DNA of 50,342 nucleotides from assembly GCA_044375555.1 (NCBI GenBank), contig JBILML010000021.1, positions 1 through 50,342 on the forward strand. Reading direction: 5' to 3'. The translations under genes were made by a program, and so were the position numbers. Position 1 is the first letter of the stretch. The number at the start of each line of letters is the position of its first letter. The notes below the pieces were generated by a model that saw only the letters and a program-made list of their open reading frames with translations, ran no database searches and was not told where the DNA came from. The stretch comes from UBA967 sp044375555 (lineage in GTDB: Bacteria; Verrucomicrobiota; Verrucomicrobiia; Chthoniobacterales; Terrimicrobiaceae). Below, piece by piece: positions 7,439 through 15,409 of the stretch.

Positions 7439-7885
7439 TCATGGGAAGAACAACTGCTTGATGACGATAGCGACTACTCCGAGAAGCAGCCCTAGAACAA
7501 CTCTCTTGCCACGGGAAAGCTCGCGCTTCCACCAGGGCTTCTCGGCAAAGATCGGCCGACTGTCCCAATCACTCTGAGTCCCCCAATCTGCCGGAGACGA
7601 AAAGGTCTCTCCCTCGTCACCAGTCACAACGCCACCAAAGTGAGGGGCGATAGACGCCATATACTCAATGATCCTCGGTCCTTCTGGATTCTTGGTGAAC
7701 ACAGAGGCGTCCCCGCTTGAATAATGAAGAGCAAGGCTGTCTTCCCCATCAAGAATGGCGGTGATGAAGTGTGCGGTCTCTTCTACAACCTTGAGTTCGG
7801 GTCGGCTCGCCACGAAGTCTCTCCACTCTTGCTCGGTGATGCCGGTGCTAGGTTCAGGCCTGTTGAGCGTGATGTGATATCCCAT
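7439..7885 (-). CDS. First cassette protein of the array, tail-anchored
   Basis: A 148-residue protein from the ATG at 7885; the upstream extension is flanking sequence. It is mostly a soluble domain (residues 1-115) followed by a basic stretch (KPWWKRELSRGKR) and a C-terminal hydrophobic helix of about 20 residues, so it looks like a tail-anchored inner-membrane protein. No family recognised. It is the cassette closest to the 5' edge of the array, the position normally next to attI and an integrase, neither of which is present. Confidence 0.6.
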   Translation of the reverse strand: MGYHITLNRPEPSTGITEQEWRDFVASRPELKVVEETAHFITAILDGEDSLALHYSSGDASVFTKNPEGPRIIEYMASIAPHFGGVVTGDEGETFSSPADWGTQSDWDSRPIFAEKPWWKRELSRGKRVVLGLLLGVVAIVIKQLFFP

Positions 7886-7905
7886 GGCGATCAGTGGTAT
7901 TTCTT

Positions 7906-7915
7906 GAGCGAACGT
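7906..7915 (-). other. 5' boundary of cassette array (lone core site)
   Basis: The minus strand reads ACGTTCGCTC, like the closing cores of neighbouring attC sites, but no partner core or stem was found in the next 100 bp to the right. It marks the array edge; whether it was an attI or a truncated attC cannot be told from the sequence. Confidence 0.4.
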
Positions 7916-8084
7916 CGAGGCCATCCACGGCGTAATGGGAACGGGACGACAAGCCGAGGGTCACCACCCCTCAGACCACCCTATCAGGAAGAAGTCAACC
8001 TTCCACGCGCTATCGTGAAGTTCAAAGCTGGAAAAATCATAAAACAACGTGTTCTGGAGAGGACGATTCAACTCACTCAAAATC

Positions 8085-8411
8085 ATGCCTAGAAAGAAAA
8101 AGCCCGAAGACCAGCGCCGCGTTATACTCACCCTCACAATCCATCCCGAAATACGGGAATGGGCTGATTCGATCAACGGTCGTCGTCGCCGCTCGATCCC
8201 TCATATTTTCGAGGAATTGATTGAAGCGGAGTGGCAACGGTTTCAAGCGCGCGGGCAAACCGCCCTGGATTCATTCACCTCAATACAAAAAGAAGGGGAG
8301 CGCCGCGAGCGACGCCCCCCTTCGGATCAGAATGGCTTTACTGGCAGGCTTCGCATTCGCCGCCGTTGCGCATGGCTTCGATGGAGCAGGCCATCTTTTG
8401 CTCGGCAGTGA
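8085..8411 (+). CDS. Possible ribbon-helix-helix DNA-binding protein
   Basis: A protein of up to 108 residues from the ATG at 8085. A basic N-terminus (MPRKKKPEDQRR) leads to a beta strand VILTLTIHP and two helices (IREWADSI... then IPHIFEELIEAEWQRF), the order of an Arc/MetJ ribbon-helix-helix fold. After about residue 70 the frame runs through the nrdA terminator and into antisense nrdA sequence and becomes very Arg-rich. That C-terminal part is probably not ancestral, so the gene may have been truncated by juxtaposition with nrdA. It has no partner toxin nearby. Confidence 0.45.
   Translation: MPRKKKPEDQRRVILTLTIHPEIREWADSINGRRRRSIPHIFEELIEAEWQRFQARGQTALDSFTSIQKEGERRERRPPSDQNGFTGRLRIRRRCAWLRWSRPSFARQ
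8284..8323 (-). terminator. Rho-independent terminator of nrdBA
   Basis: On the minus strand GAAGGGG and CCCCTTC arms (with an inner GCG-rich stem) are followed by TTTTTGTATTG. It lies 15 bp beyond the nrdA stop. Confidence 0.8.
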
Positions 8412-11400
8412 ATTCCGGCTTGGGACCGGCGACGACGCCGCGGAGTTCTTTTTTCACATTCGTGGTCGGGCCTTCGATACTCGAGGCCCCGAGCGTGCGT
8501 AGGTAGTAGGTCGTTTTGAGGCCGGTGTGCCAGGCGCGGCGATACATCTTGCTCACGACGCGCATGTCGGGCTCGCCGATGAAGAGGTTCACCGATTGCG
8601 ACTGGTCGATCCACTTTTGCCGGCGCGCGGCGGCGTCGATGACAAACTCATGGTCGATCGTGAAGACCGTGCGGTGCTTTTCACGTATCGAGTCAGGGAT
8701 TTCCTCGATGTTCGTGAGTTCGCCCTCGAAGTATTTGAGTTGTTCGAGCATGCGGGTGTCCCATTTTCCAATCTTCTTGAGGTCGCGGACGAGCTCGGTG
8801 CTGAGGATGGTGAATTTGCCGCCGAGGTTTTCCTTTGCGTAGAGGTTTTTGTAGTTCGGCTCGATGCAGGGCGTGGTCCCGGTGATGTTCGAGATCGTGG
8901 CGGTGGGCGCGATGGCGAGGACATTCGAGTTGCGCATGCCCTGGCGCTTGATTTTCTCGCGGACGGGCGTCCAATCGAGCTTCCCGCCGCGCGGGACATC
9001 GATCTTCACACCGCGCTCGCGCTCGAGGAGGTCGATGGTGTCCTGCGGAAGAAGCCCGCGATCCCACTTCGAACCGCGGAAGCTCGAGTAGGGTCCACGC
9101 TCGGCGGCGAGATCGCTCGAGGCCGAGTAGGCGTGGTAGGCGATACACTCCATGAACTCATCGTTGAACTCGACGGCTTCCTGCGAGGCGAAGCCAAAGC
9201 CGCGCTTGAAGAGGGCATTCTGGACTCCCATGACGCCAAGGCCGATCGGGCGGTGACGGATGTTCGAGCGCTTGGCGGCTTCGGTCGGGTAGAAATTGAT
9301 GTCGATGACATTGTCGAGCGCGCGGATGGCTACGGTGATCGTCTCCTTGAGCATCTCGTGATCGAGTGTGCCATCGGCCTTCATGTGCGAGTCGAGAACG
9401 ACCGAACCGAGGTTGCAGACAGCTGTTTCATCCTCACTGGTATTCAGTGTGATCTCCGTGCAGAGGTTCGACGAATGGATGACGCCGACATGGTCCTGCG
9501 GGCTGCGGAGGTTGCAGGGATCCTTGAAGGTGATCCAAGGATGGCCGGTCTCGAGAAGCATCTTGAGCATTTGCTTCCAGATTTCGATGGCCGGAATTTC
9601 CTTGCTGGAGATTTTGCCTTGGCGGGCGAGTTCTTCGTAGTGGAGGTAGCGTTCTTCGAATTTTCGGCCGTAGGCTTCGTGCAAATCGGGAGCCTCGTTC
9701 GTGCGGAAGAGAGTCCAGTTTTCACGGGCCTCCATGCGCTTCATGAAAAGATCAGGCACCCAGTTTGCGGTGTTGAGGTCGTGGGTGCGGCGGCGGTCGT
9801 CGCCGGTGTTTCGGCGCAGTTGGAGGAAATCCTCGATGTCATTGTGCCAAGTCTCAAGGTAGGCGCAACCGGAGCCGCGGCGCTTCCCGCCTTGGTTGAC
9901 GGCAACGAGTTGGTCGTTGTGGAGTTTGAGGAAGGGGATGACGCCCTGTGACTCGCCATTCGTGCCTTTGATGTAGCTGCCGGTCCCGCGCACAGCGGTC
10001 CAAGAACCGCCGAGTCCGCCGGCCCATTTCGAGAGGTAGGCATTTTCGGCGATGCCGCGTTGCATGATCGACTCGATCGAGTCATCGACTTTGTAGAGGT
10101 AGCAGCTCGAGAGCTGACTATGGAGCGTGCCGGAATTGAAGAGCGTCGGGGTGCTCGAACAGAAGCGACGCGATTTGTAGAGATTGTAGAGGCGGACGAC
10201 CCAGTCCTCCTTGGCGGCGGGTTCCTCGATGAAGAGGCCCATGGCGACGCGCATCCAAAAGAACTGAGGAGTCTCGAGACGGCGGGTTTGTTTCTTGGTT
10301 TTATCAACGATGAGGTAGCGATCGTAGAGGGTCTGGATGCCGAGGTAGTCGAAATCCATATCCGCCGTGGGATCGATGGCATCGGCCAGGACATCAAGGT
10401 CGTAGCTGAGAAGTTTGGGCGTGAGGCGTTCGATCGAGACACCGGTGCGCAGGTAGTTTTTGAAGGCCTTGCGGTGTGCATCGCGGAGGCTCTCGATGCC
10501 ATCGCGGGCGATGCGCCAATCGAGAACTTCCTCGTAGATATAAGAGAGGAGAATCCGGGCAGAAAACTTGGCAAAATCCGCGTCGCGTTCGATGAGAGTG
10601 CGGGAGTTGAGGATGATCGTATTTTTAAGGATGTCCTCGGTGACCTCGCTGCCGATTGAGCGGCGGAGTTCGCGCTCGATCTGGGCGGCATCGAGATTGA
10701 GGTCGAGCCCGATCATGGCGAACTGGATTCGTTTTTTCAGCTCCGAGCCATCCCAGAGAATATTTTCGCCATCACGTTGAGTGACCATGATGAGGGCGTC
10801 CTGCACATCGCTCGTGGCGGCCTCGGCTTCGGTTTTTGCGTTCTCAGTGCGGTGACTGGCGCGCTGGGCGCGGTAAAGAATGTAGCTCTCGGCGACCTTG
10901 TAATATCCCTGCCTCATCAGTTCCTCTTGGACCAAATCCTGAACATCTTCGATGTGAACGAATGCGGACTCGCGAACGCGGACTCGCTCCGAAACGCTCC
11001 GCGCGATGATCGCGGAGGCGGCGGGATTTTCCTTCATGTCGAGAAAGGCGCGGCGGCACGCGTGCTCAATCTTGGATTCGATCCAAGGCACGACCGAGCC
11101 ATTGCGGCGGATGAGACGGACACTCATCGGAGCGGATTCCATCAAATCCTCGGTGCGGGTGCCGGAACGGACGGAGCGTTTGAAAACGAGGCTCTTTGCG
11201 ACATCGTGAGCGTCGTTTTCGATGAGGGCTTTTTCGATGAGGAGCGAGAGATCGTTCTCGGACAGCCGCAGCGAGCCGGCTTTCTCAGACTCCTCGGCGA
11301 GGCTCAGCGCGACAGAGTGCGCGACATTCGCGACGAAGCCACGGTTTTGTTCATTGAAAATATTTTTCTCTTCGCGAGAGAGAAGGAGATCCGTAAGCGC

Positions 11401-11598
11401 CTCGCCGATTTCATCGGCGACATCGGAGAGGTTGAAGGATTCCTCTTCGCCGTTGTGGCGGGTGACGATGATTCCCTGCAAGGGATGCGATGGGGCGGGA
11501 ATGGCTTCGCGCCAGGAGAAGTCGGGCTTCTGGTCGCGTGGCATGGTGACGAGGCGCTTGAGCGCGCGATCTTCGTCGAATGAGAGAGTGCGAGGCAT
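8338..11598 (-). CDS. nrdA: Ribonucleoside-diphosphate reductase, alpha subunit
   Basis: The catalytic subunit of class I ribonucleotide reductase, which makes dNDPs from NDPs with NrdB. At 1,086 residues it is far longer than E. coli NrdA (761). The extra N-terminus holds what look like three ATP-cone-type modules, at about 42-142, 158-246 and 269-355; the second is the best match (RLIRRNGSVVPWIESKIEHA, with VEDVQDLVQ-like and GYYKVAESYI elements). The catalytic domain has the redox cysteine C499 (QLSSCYLY), the C713-x-E715 pair (NLCTEI), C728 (VCNLGS) and the mobile C-terminal pair C1082/C1085 (CEACQ). It lies 38 bp downstream of nrdB in one operon, ending at a clear terminator. Multiple ATP-cones are known in some NrdA proteins and set the dATP response. 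Confidence 0.97.
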   Translation of the reverse strand: MPRTLSFDEDRALKRLVTMPRDQKPDFSWREAIPAPSHPLQGIIVTRHNGEEESFNLSDVADEIGEALTDLLLSREEKNIFNEQNRGFVANVAHSVALSLAEESEKAGSLRLSENDLSLLIEKALIENDAHDVAKSLVFKRSVRSGTRTEDLMESAPMSVRLIRRNGSVVPWIESKIEHACRRAFLDMKENPAASAIIARSVSERVRVRESAFVHIEDVQDLVQEELMRQGYYKVAESYILYRAQRASHRTENAKTEAEAATSDVQDALIMVTQRDGENILWDGSELKKRIQFAMIGLDLNLDAAQIERELRRSIGSEVTEDILKNTIILNSRTLIERDADFAKFSARILLSYIYEEVLDWRIARDGIESLRDAHRKAFKNYLRTGVSIERLTPKLLSYDLDVLADAIDPTADMDFDYLGIQTLYDRYLIVDKTKKQTRRLETPQFFWMRVAMGLFIEEPAAKEDWVVRLYNLYKSRRFCSSTPTLFNSGTLHSQLSSCYLYKVDDSIESIMQRGIAENAYLSKWAGGLGGSWTAVRGTGSYIKGTNGESQGVIPFLKLHNDQLVAVNQGGKRRGSGCAYLETWHNDIEDFLQLRRNTGDDRRRTHDLNTANWVPDLFMKRMEARENWTLFRTNEAPDLHEAYGRKFEERYLHYEELARQGKISSKEIPAIEIWKQMLKMLLETGHPWITFKDPCNLRSPQDHVGVIHSSNLCTEITLNTSEDETAVCNLGSVVLDSHMKADGTLDHEMLKETITVAIRALDNVIDINFYPTEAAKRSNIRHRPIGLGVMGVQNALFKRGFGFASQEAVEFNDEFMECIAYHAYSASSDLAAERGPYSSFRGSKWDRGLLPQDTIDLLERERGVKIDVPRGGKLDWTPVREKIKRQGMRNSNVLAIAPTATISNITGTTPCIEPNYKNLYAKENLGGKFTILSTELVRDLKKIGKWDTRMLEQLKYFEGELTNIEEIPDSIREKHRTVFTIDHEFVIDAAARRQKWIDQSQSVNLFIGEPDMRVVSKMYRRAWHTGLKTTYYLRTLGASSIEGPTTNVKKELRGVVAGPKPEFTAEQKMACSIEAMRNGGECEACQ

Positions 11599-11636
11599 TT
11601 TTAGATGAATTCGGGGTGTGGTGGGTGGAATAGTTT

Positions 11637-12728
11637 TTAGAGATCGTCATCGGAGACGCCGGCGAGATCGACCCCGCGGCGGTATTCGGTGACGCGGCCT
11701 TCGAAGAAGTTTGTTTCTTTTTTGATCTCCATCATCTCGGAGAGCCAAGGCAGCGGATTGGCGATGTCCTTGTGGAGGGGCTCCAGGCCTACGCCGACGA
11801 GACGGCGGTCGCCGATGTAGTCAATGTATTGGCAGAACTCTTCCACCGTGAGACCCACCCCGGCGGCCGGCAGGCAATCGCGGATGAATTGTTTCTCGAG
11901 TCGGATCGCTTCGCCCATGGTGGCACGGAGATCTTCGCGGAAGTCTTCGGTCCAGATTTCAGGATTTTCGTCCACGAGGTCTTGGAAAAGCTGGCGGAGC
12001 AGCTCGATGTGGTTCGACTCGTCGCGGAGCGTGTAGCTGATCATTTGGCCGATGCCGGGAAATTTATTTTGCCGGTAAAGGGCGAGGATCATGCCGAAGA
12101 GGCCGTAGAACTGGGTTCCTTCCATGCACTGACCGAATAGGAACATATTTTTCGCGAGGGCGGATTTGTTGGCAGCAACCGTGAAATCCGTGTCGCCACG
12201 GAGCGCGCGGCTGTTGCTCACGACGAAATCCGTTTTGTCCTTAATGGTGGGGATATCCTCAAACATCGCCTCGCATTCATGCGGGTTGATGCCGAGCGAG
12301 CTGATCATGTAAACGAGCGAATCGGCGTGGATGTTTTCCTCTTGGGCATGGCGACCGAGCGCGAGCTTGAGTTCTGGCGCCGTCACGGCCTCGCGGATGA
12401 CATGCAGGACATTGTCTCCCACGATGCCTTCGGCAGCTGAAAAATACCCGATGCCCATTTTAATAATCCAGCGGTCCACTTCGGAGATGAAGCCCGTGGT
12501 GTCGCGCCAATGCTCACAATCCTTCTGCATCTGGATGTCTTCGGGTTCCCAGTGATTGGCCTTCATCTTTTTGTAGATGTCGTAGGCCCAGGTGTATTTC
12601 AGGGGCAGGATGTTGAAAAACATGGTCTGACGACCATTGATGACGCGCTTGGCTGCGTAGGCGGCTTCGGCCTTGGCGCTGTCGAGGATGAATGTGCGGT
12701 CTCCGAGCGAGATAGTTGTGGTGGCCAT
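11637..12728 (-). CDS. nrdB: Ribonucleotide reductase beta subunit, class Ic type
   Basis: The 363-residue ferritin-like subunit that generates the oxidant for NrdA. Metal ligands can be placed at E100 (FSAAEGIV), E131 and H134 (EENIHADSL), E203 (CMEGTQF), E237 and H240 (RDESNHIEL). Two details set it apart from E. coli-type NrdB: the first ligand is Glu rather than Asp, and the radical tyrosine position, four residues after H134, is Leu138. Both are hallmarks of the class Ic proteins typified by Chlamydia, in which a Mn(IV)/Fe(III) centre replaces the tyrosyl radical and Phe, Leu or Val replaces Tyr. First gene of the nrdBA operon, downstream of a NrdR box. Confidence 0.96.
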   Translation of the reverse strand: MATTTISLGDRTFILDSAKAEAAYAAKRVINGRQTMFFNILPLKYTWAYDIYKKMKANHWEPEDIQMQKDCEHWRDTTGFISEVDRWIIKMGIGYFSAAEGIVGDNVLHVIREAVTAPELKLALGRHAQEENIHADSLVYMISSLGINPHECEAMFEDIPTIKDKTDFVVSNSRALRGDTDFTVAANKSALAKNMFLFGQCMEGTQFYGLFGMILALYRQNKFPGIGQMISYTLRDESNHIELLRQLFQDLVDENPEIWTEDFREDLRATMGEAIRLEKQFIRDCLPAAGVGLTVEEFCQYIDYIGDRRLVGVGLEPLHKDIANPLPWLSEMMEIKKETNFFEGRVTEYRRGVDLAGVSDDDL

Positions 12729-12878
12729 GATGGGTAATGTTTGGGTTATTTAGTTTAAGGGTTCCGCCTCCTAGAAAACCATGATTCCTTCAACTAGGCG
12801 GCGCAAGTGGGGGAGTTGTTTATCAAGTCCCCGCAACTAGTCAAAAAAATACCACCGATTGGCGTAAAAAAAATTGTG

Positions 12879-12896
12879 ACCACTATATGTTGTGGT
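12879..12896. promoter_or_regulatory. NrdR box upstream of nrdB
   Basis: ACCACTATATGTTGTGGT is an inverted repeat close to the NrdR consensus (ACAC-WATATWTT-GTGT). It lies 151 bp upstream of the nrdB start and covers a TATAGT that could be a minus-strand -10 element, so NrdR binding would block the promoter. A second box is usual about three helical turns apart; ACCACCGATTGGCGTA at 12851-12866 is only a weak candidate. Confidence 0.75.
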
Positions 12897-13019
12897 TTCC
12901 CCCGAAAGTCCCACAAGCAAGTCTCGGGCCAATTTTACTTCATTAATTTGCTGTAGTTTGGGGAAACTTAGTGCTGAAAGTCGGCGTGACAATTAGCCCG
13001 TCGAGAGGATAGTCGGGGC

Positions 13020-14057
13020 ATGGAAATCCTAAAAACCCTCGCGGTCGCGCTCAGTCTTGGCACGCTGGCTGGGCTGAATCTCTACCTCACGGTATTCGTC
13101 ACCGGCCTGGCCGTGAGGATGGATTGGGTGGCGCTGCCGGCGCCGCTTCAGGGGCTCGAGGTGCTCGCTCATCCACTGGTGCTCGCGGTCGCCGGAGTGC
13201 TTTTTTTGATCGAGTTTTTTGCCGACAAAATTCCGTGGATCGATACGGCCTGGGATGCGGTGCACACCTTCATTCGCCCGGTCGGGGCGGCCGCGCTGGC
13301 TGTGGCCGCGATTGGCGACGCGCATCCGGTTTTTGAAATCGTAGGCGTGCTTCTGGCAGGCGGCATGGCTTTCTCCGCGCACGCGGCGAAGGCGGGAACT
13401 CGCGTGATCGCGAACGCATCGCCGGAGCCTTTTTCGAATATTGGCTTAAGCCTCGCCGAGGACGGATTGGTGCTGGGCGGCTTGGCGTTGATCGTTTGGA
13501 ATCCGCTTCTGGCTTTGTTCTGCTCGGTTCTCTTGGTGGCAACAGCACTTTGGTTCCTGCCAAAAATCGTGCGCGGCGTGCGAGCGAACCTCTGGTTGGC
13601 TTGGATGAAACTCCAGTCGCCGCCGGATTCGGAAAAAACCTCCGCGCCGCTGACGAGGCTGCCTGAGCGGTGGGATTCGCTCCTTCGCCGGATGTGTGCC
13701 AGCAAGTCGGAGGTCGAGTGGGCCCTCCCGTGTATCAGCCGACGGGGCGACAAATTGCCTGCCAATCTTTCCGGTTGGATCGTGAGTTTGGCCGACCAGC
13801 CTGCGGAAATTTATTTCATCGGCCGCACTTGGCGCGGCGGAATCCTTGCCGCGCTTGATATCCAGGGGGCGACCATTGAATTCCACGATGGATTTCTGGC
13901 CTCGCGAATTGAAATCCGCCATCGCGACGGACAGCCCAAGCAAGGTTTTTCCTTCGATGCATCGCTCTCGAAATCCACTCAGGAAGTGGCTTCTCGGTTG
14001 ATAGACGATGCCAGACTTGCCTCCCGCCCAGCGGGATTGGTGCCGAGGCTCACCTAG
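13020..14057 (+). CDS. DUF4126 membrane protein with extra C-terminal domain
   Basis: A 345-residue protein. Residues 1-190 match the DUF4126 family: a Gly-rich first helix (LSLGTLAGLNLYLTVFVTGL), then helices near 53-68, 84-118, 140-158 and 160-178, with the family-like stretch FFADKIPWIDTAWDAVHTFIRPVGAA at 66-91 between helices 2 and 3. Function of DUF4126 is unknown. The C-terminal part, about 140 residues, is a soluble basic domain I do not recognise (WALPCISRRGDKLPANLSGW, then a strand-rich end). A GAGAGGA stretch lies about 10 bp before the ATG. Its 3' end overlaps the convergent gene at 14054 by 4 bp. Confidence 0.85.
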   Translation: MEILKTLAVALSLGTLAGLNLYLTVFVTGLAVRMDWVALPAPLQGLEVLAHPLVLAVAGVLFLIEFFADKIPWIDTAWDAVHTFIRPVGAAALAVAAIGDAHPVFEIVGVLLAGGMAFSAHAAKAGTRVIANASPEPFSNIGLSLAEDGLVLGGLALIVWNPLLALFCSVLLVATALWFLPKIVRGVRANLWLAWMKLQSPPDSEKTSAPLTRLPERWDSLLRRMCASKSEVEWALPCISRRGDKLPANLSGWIVSLADQPAEIYFIGRTWRGGILAALDIQGATIEFHDGFLASRIEIRHRDGQPKQGFSFDASLSKSTQEVASRLIDDARLASRPAGLVPRLT

Positions 14058-14458
14058 CGTTTCGGCAGATTCACACGCGGCGGCTGAATGACAATTTTCT
14101 GAGTCATCAGGGAAACATCGTCATTCTTGTTCGCTGAGGCCAAGTGCTGGTCGAACACTGCCGCAGCCTGCGGGCGAGACATGATCTCGGAGAGATTCAG
14201 CAACTCGAGCCGCTCGGTGTAATCGCGAAAGTCCAAGCGAACCTTGCCGATCGTCAGCAACTGCACGACCAAACTCATCACATTCGTGTTCGAGTGGCCT
14301 ACCTTGAGGATGTATTCGTCGATCTTTGTGGCGAGGGAGACGATTTTTGGCGGGACGGGTTCGCGTGTGCCTTGATCAATCAAAAACATTTCATCACGAA
14401 CCATGATTTCCTTGGAGGTCTTAGGAGGCTTGATGCCGGGATTAGTAGGAGTGCTCAT
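14054..14458 (-). CDS. Conserved-looking hypothetical protein
   Basis: A 134-residue soluble protein: a polar Pro/Lys N-terminus, a mainly helical middle (IVSLATKIDEYILKVGH, then VVQLLTIGKVRLDFRDY) and a basic C-terminus. No cysteine, membrane segment or catalytic motif is evident. It lies 58 bp downstream of the HIT gene and could be the last gene of the nrdR cluster. Family not recognised. Confidence 0.7.
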   Translation of the reverse strand: MSTPTNPGIKPPKTSKEIMVRDEMFLIDQGTREPVPPKIVSLATKIDEYILKVGHSNTNVMSLVVQLLTIGKVRLDFRDYTERLELLNLSEIMSRPQAAAVFDQHLASANKNDDVSLMTQKIVIQPPRVNLPKR

Positions 14459-14516
14459 GGAGTTTTAAAAAAATCTAAGTCTTTTCGTGCGGGAATAAGG
14501 CTTTCATTTCCAATAA

Positions 14517-14852
14517 CTAACCCGGTGGCCAGGATAATTGTCGGCCACCAAGAAGGTGAACATGGAGATGAGGGACAGTTTCGCCGCCGTTTGATCCGTT
14601 GTTTATGACTATTCGATAACCGTCGGCAAGTTTTTCCAATCGGGCGATTTCAGCGGCCGAGAACAGAAGGTGGCCGAGAAGCGCGCGATCGGCTTGGGAA
14701 GCCGCTCCGACGCGCTCGAGGGGTTTTTTTGGAACTATCAAAATATGCACGGGAGCCTGCGGAGCGATGTCGCGGAAGGCGAGGCACTGATCATCCTCGA
14801 AAACGATGTCGGCGGGAATTTGGCGGGCGATGATTTTTTCGAAAAGCGTCAT
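14517..14852 (-). CDS. HIT family nucleotide-binding hydrolase
   Basis: A 111-residue HIT (HINT-like) protein, a nucleoside phosphoramidase/AMP-lysine hydrolase family. The histidine triad is H95-L-H97-V-H99 (PHLHVHLLGG), and the N-terminal TLFEKIIARQIPADIVFEDD is typical of the Hint branch. The ATG at 14852 overlaps the end of the preceding gene by 4 bp, so translation is probably coupled; the longer frame upstream is coding sequence of that gene. Substrate in vivo is not known for bacterial members generally. Confidence 0.93.
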   Translation of the reverse strand: MTLFEKIIARQIPADIVFEDDQCLAFRDIAPQAPVHILIVPKKPLERVGAASQADRALLGHLLFSAAEIARLEKLADGYRIVINNGSNGGETVPHLHVHLLGGRQLSWPPG

Positions 14853-15409
14853 GCGAGGCGAAGGTTGAGTTCCTCCTTGCGCGGGGATTGATCGATTTCC
14901 GAGCGGACAAATTGAACGATCTCGCCGGTGAGTTCCGAGCAATCGGAGCGCCAGACCTTCGCGCCGCGGAGCAGCTTCACACAGGCGTGAAGATCGCCGA
15001 GTTCCACCTGCTGGGCGGGGGAGTCGGGAATTTCCCGCAAGCGGGCGCGGAGCAATTCGAAAAACGCCAACTCAAATCCATTGCCCGCGCGGCGTGCGAG
15101 GTCGGAGAGCGAGATGCGCACAGGCGGCGGGAGGGTTTGGAAACACCGGGCGACATCCGAGTAACCGATGACCTGCAGCACGGATTGGACGGCTTTTTCG
15201 AGTCGGGGAATCGTCACGATGTTGTCCTCGAAATCCTGTTGCAGAAAGCTCGAGATGCTTTCGGTGACATGGTTCGTGAGCCACCATTTTTTGTAGCCTG
15301 CGCTTTCGGCGGCGCGCACCACCGCAGAGGAAAGCCAGGCGCGGTCATAGTTCATCACGCTGCCATCATGGAAACGCACGAGCGGGAAATTGTCGCGGAG
15401 TGCAATCAT
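14849..15409 (-). CDS. ATP-cone-like protein coupled to NrdR
   Basis: A 186-residue soluble protein whose first 90 residues follow the ATP-cone pattern: a short strand pair (FPLVRFHDGSVMNYDRAWL, compare MRVVKRDGRREPLDRKKL in NrdR), helices with AVVRAAESAGY, and a closing IPRLEKAVQSVLQVIGYSDVAR where ATP-cones have an Ile-rich helix then a Gly-Tyr and a small residue. The KRDG-type nucleotide-binding wording is altered (RFHDG), so nucleotide binding is uncertain. The C-terminal 80 residues are unknown. Its ATG overlaps the nrdR stop by 4 bp and its stop overlaps the HIT gene, so all three are likely co-translated. Similarity is by eye only. Confidence 0.75.
   Translation of the reverse strand: MIALRDNFPLVRFHDGSVMNYDRAWLSSAVVRAAESAGYKKWWLTNHVTESISSFLQQDFEDNIVTIPRLEKAVQSVLQVIGYSDVARCFQTLPPPVRISLSDLARRAGNGFELAFFELLRARLREIPDSPAQQVELGDLHACVKLLRGAKVWRSDCSELTGEIVQFVRSEIDQSPRKEELNLRLA

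Noticed and set aside
8527..9951. Long plus-strand open frame (474 codons) opposite nrdA, plus another at 10777-11583
   Set aside because: Antisense to a clearly coding, GC-rich nrdA; no family signature and the composition is that of the opposite strand of coding sequence.
12851..12866. Second NrdR box
   Set aside because: Only partial match to the consensus and spacing slightly short; kept as a weak candidate, not annotated.
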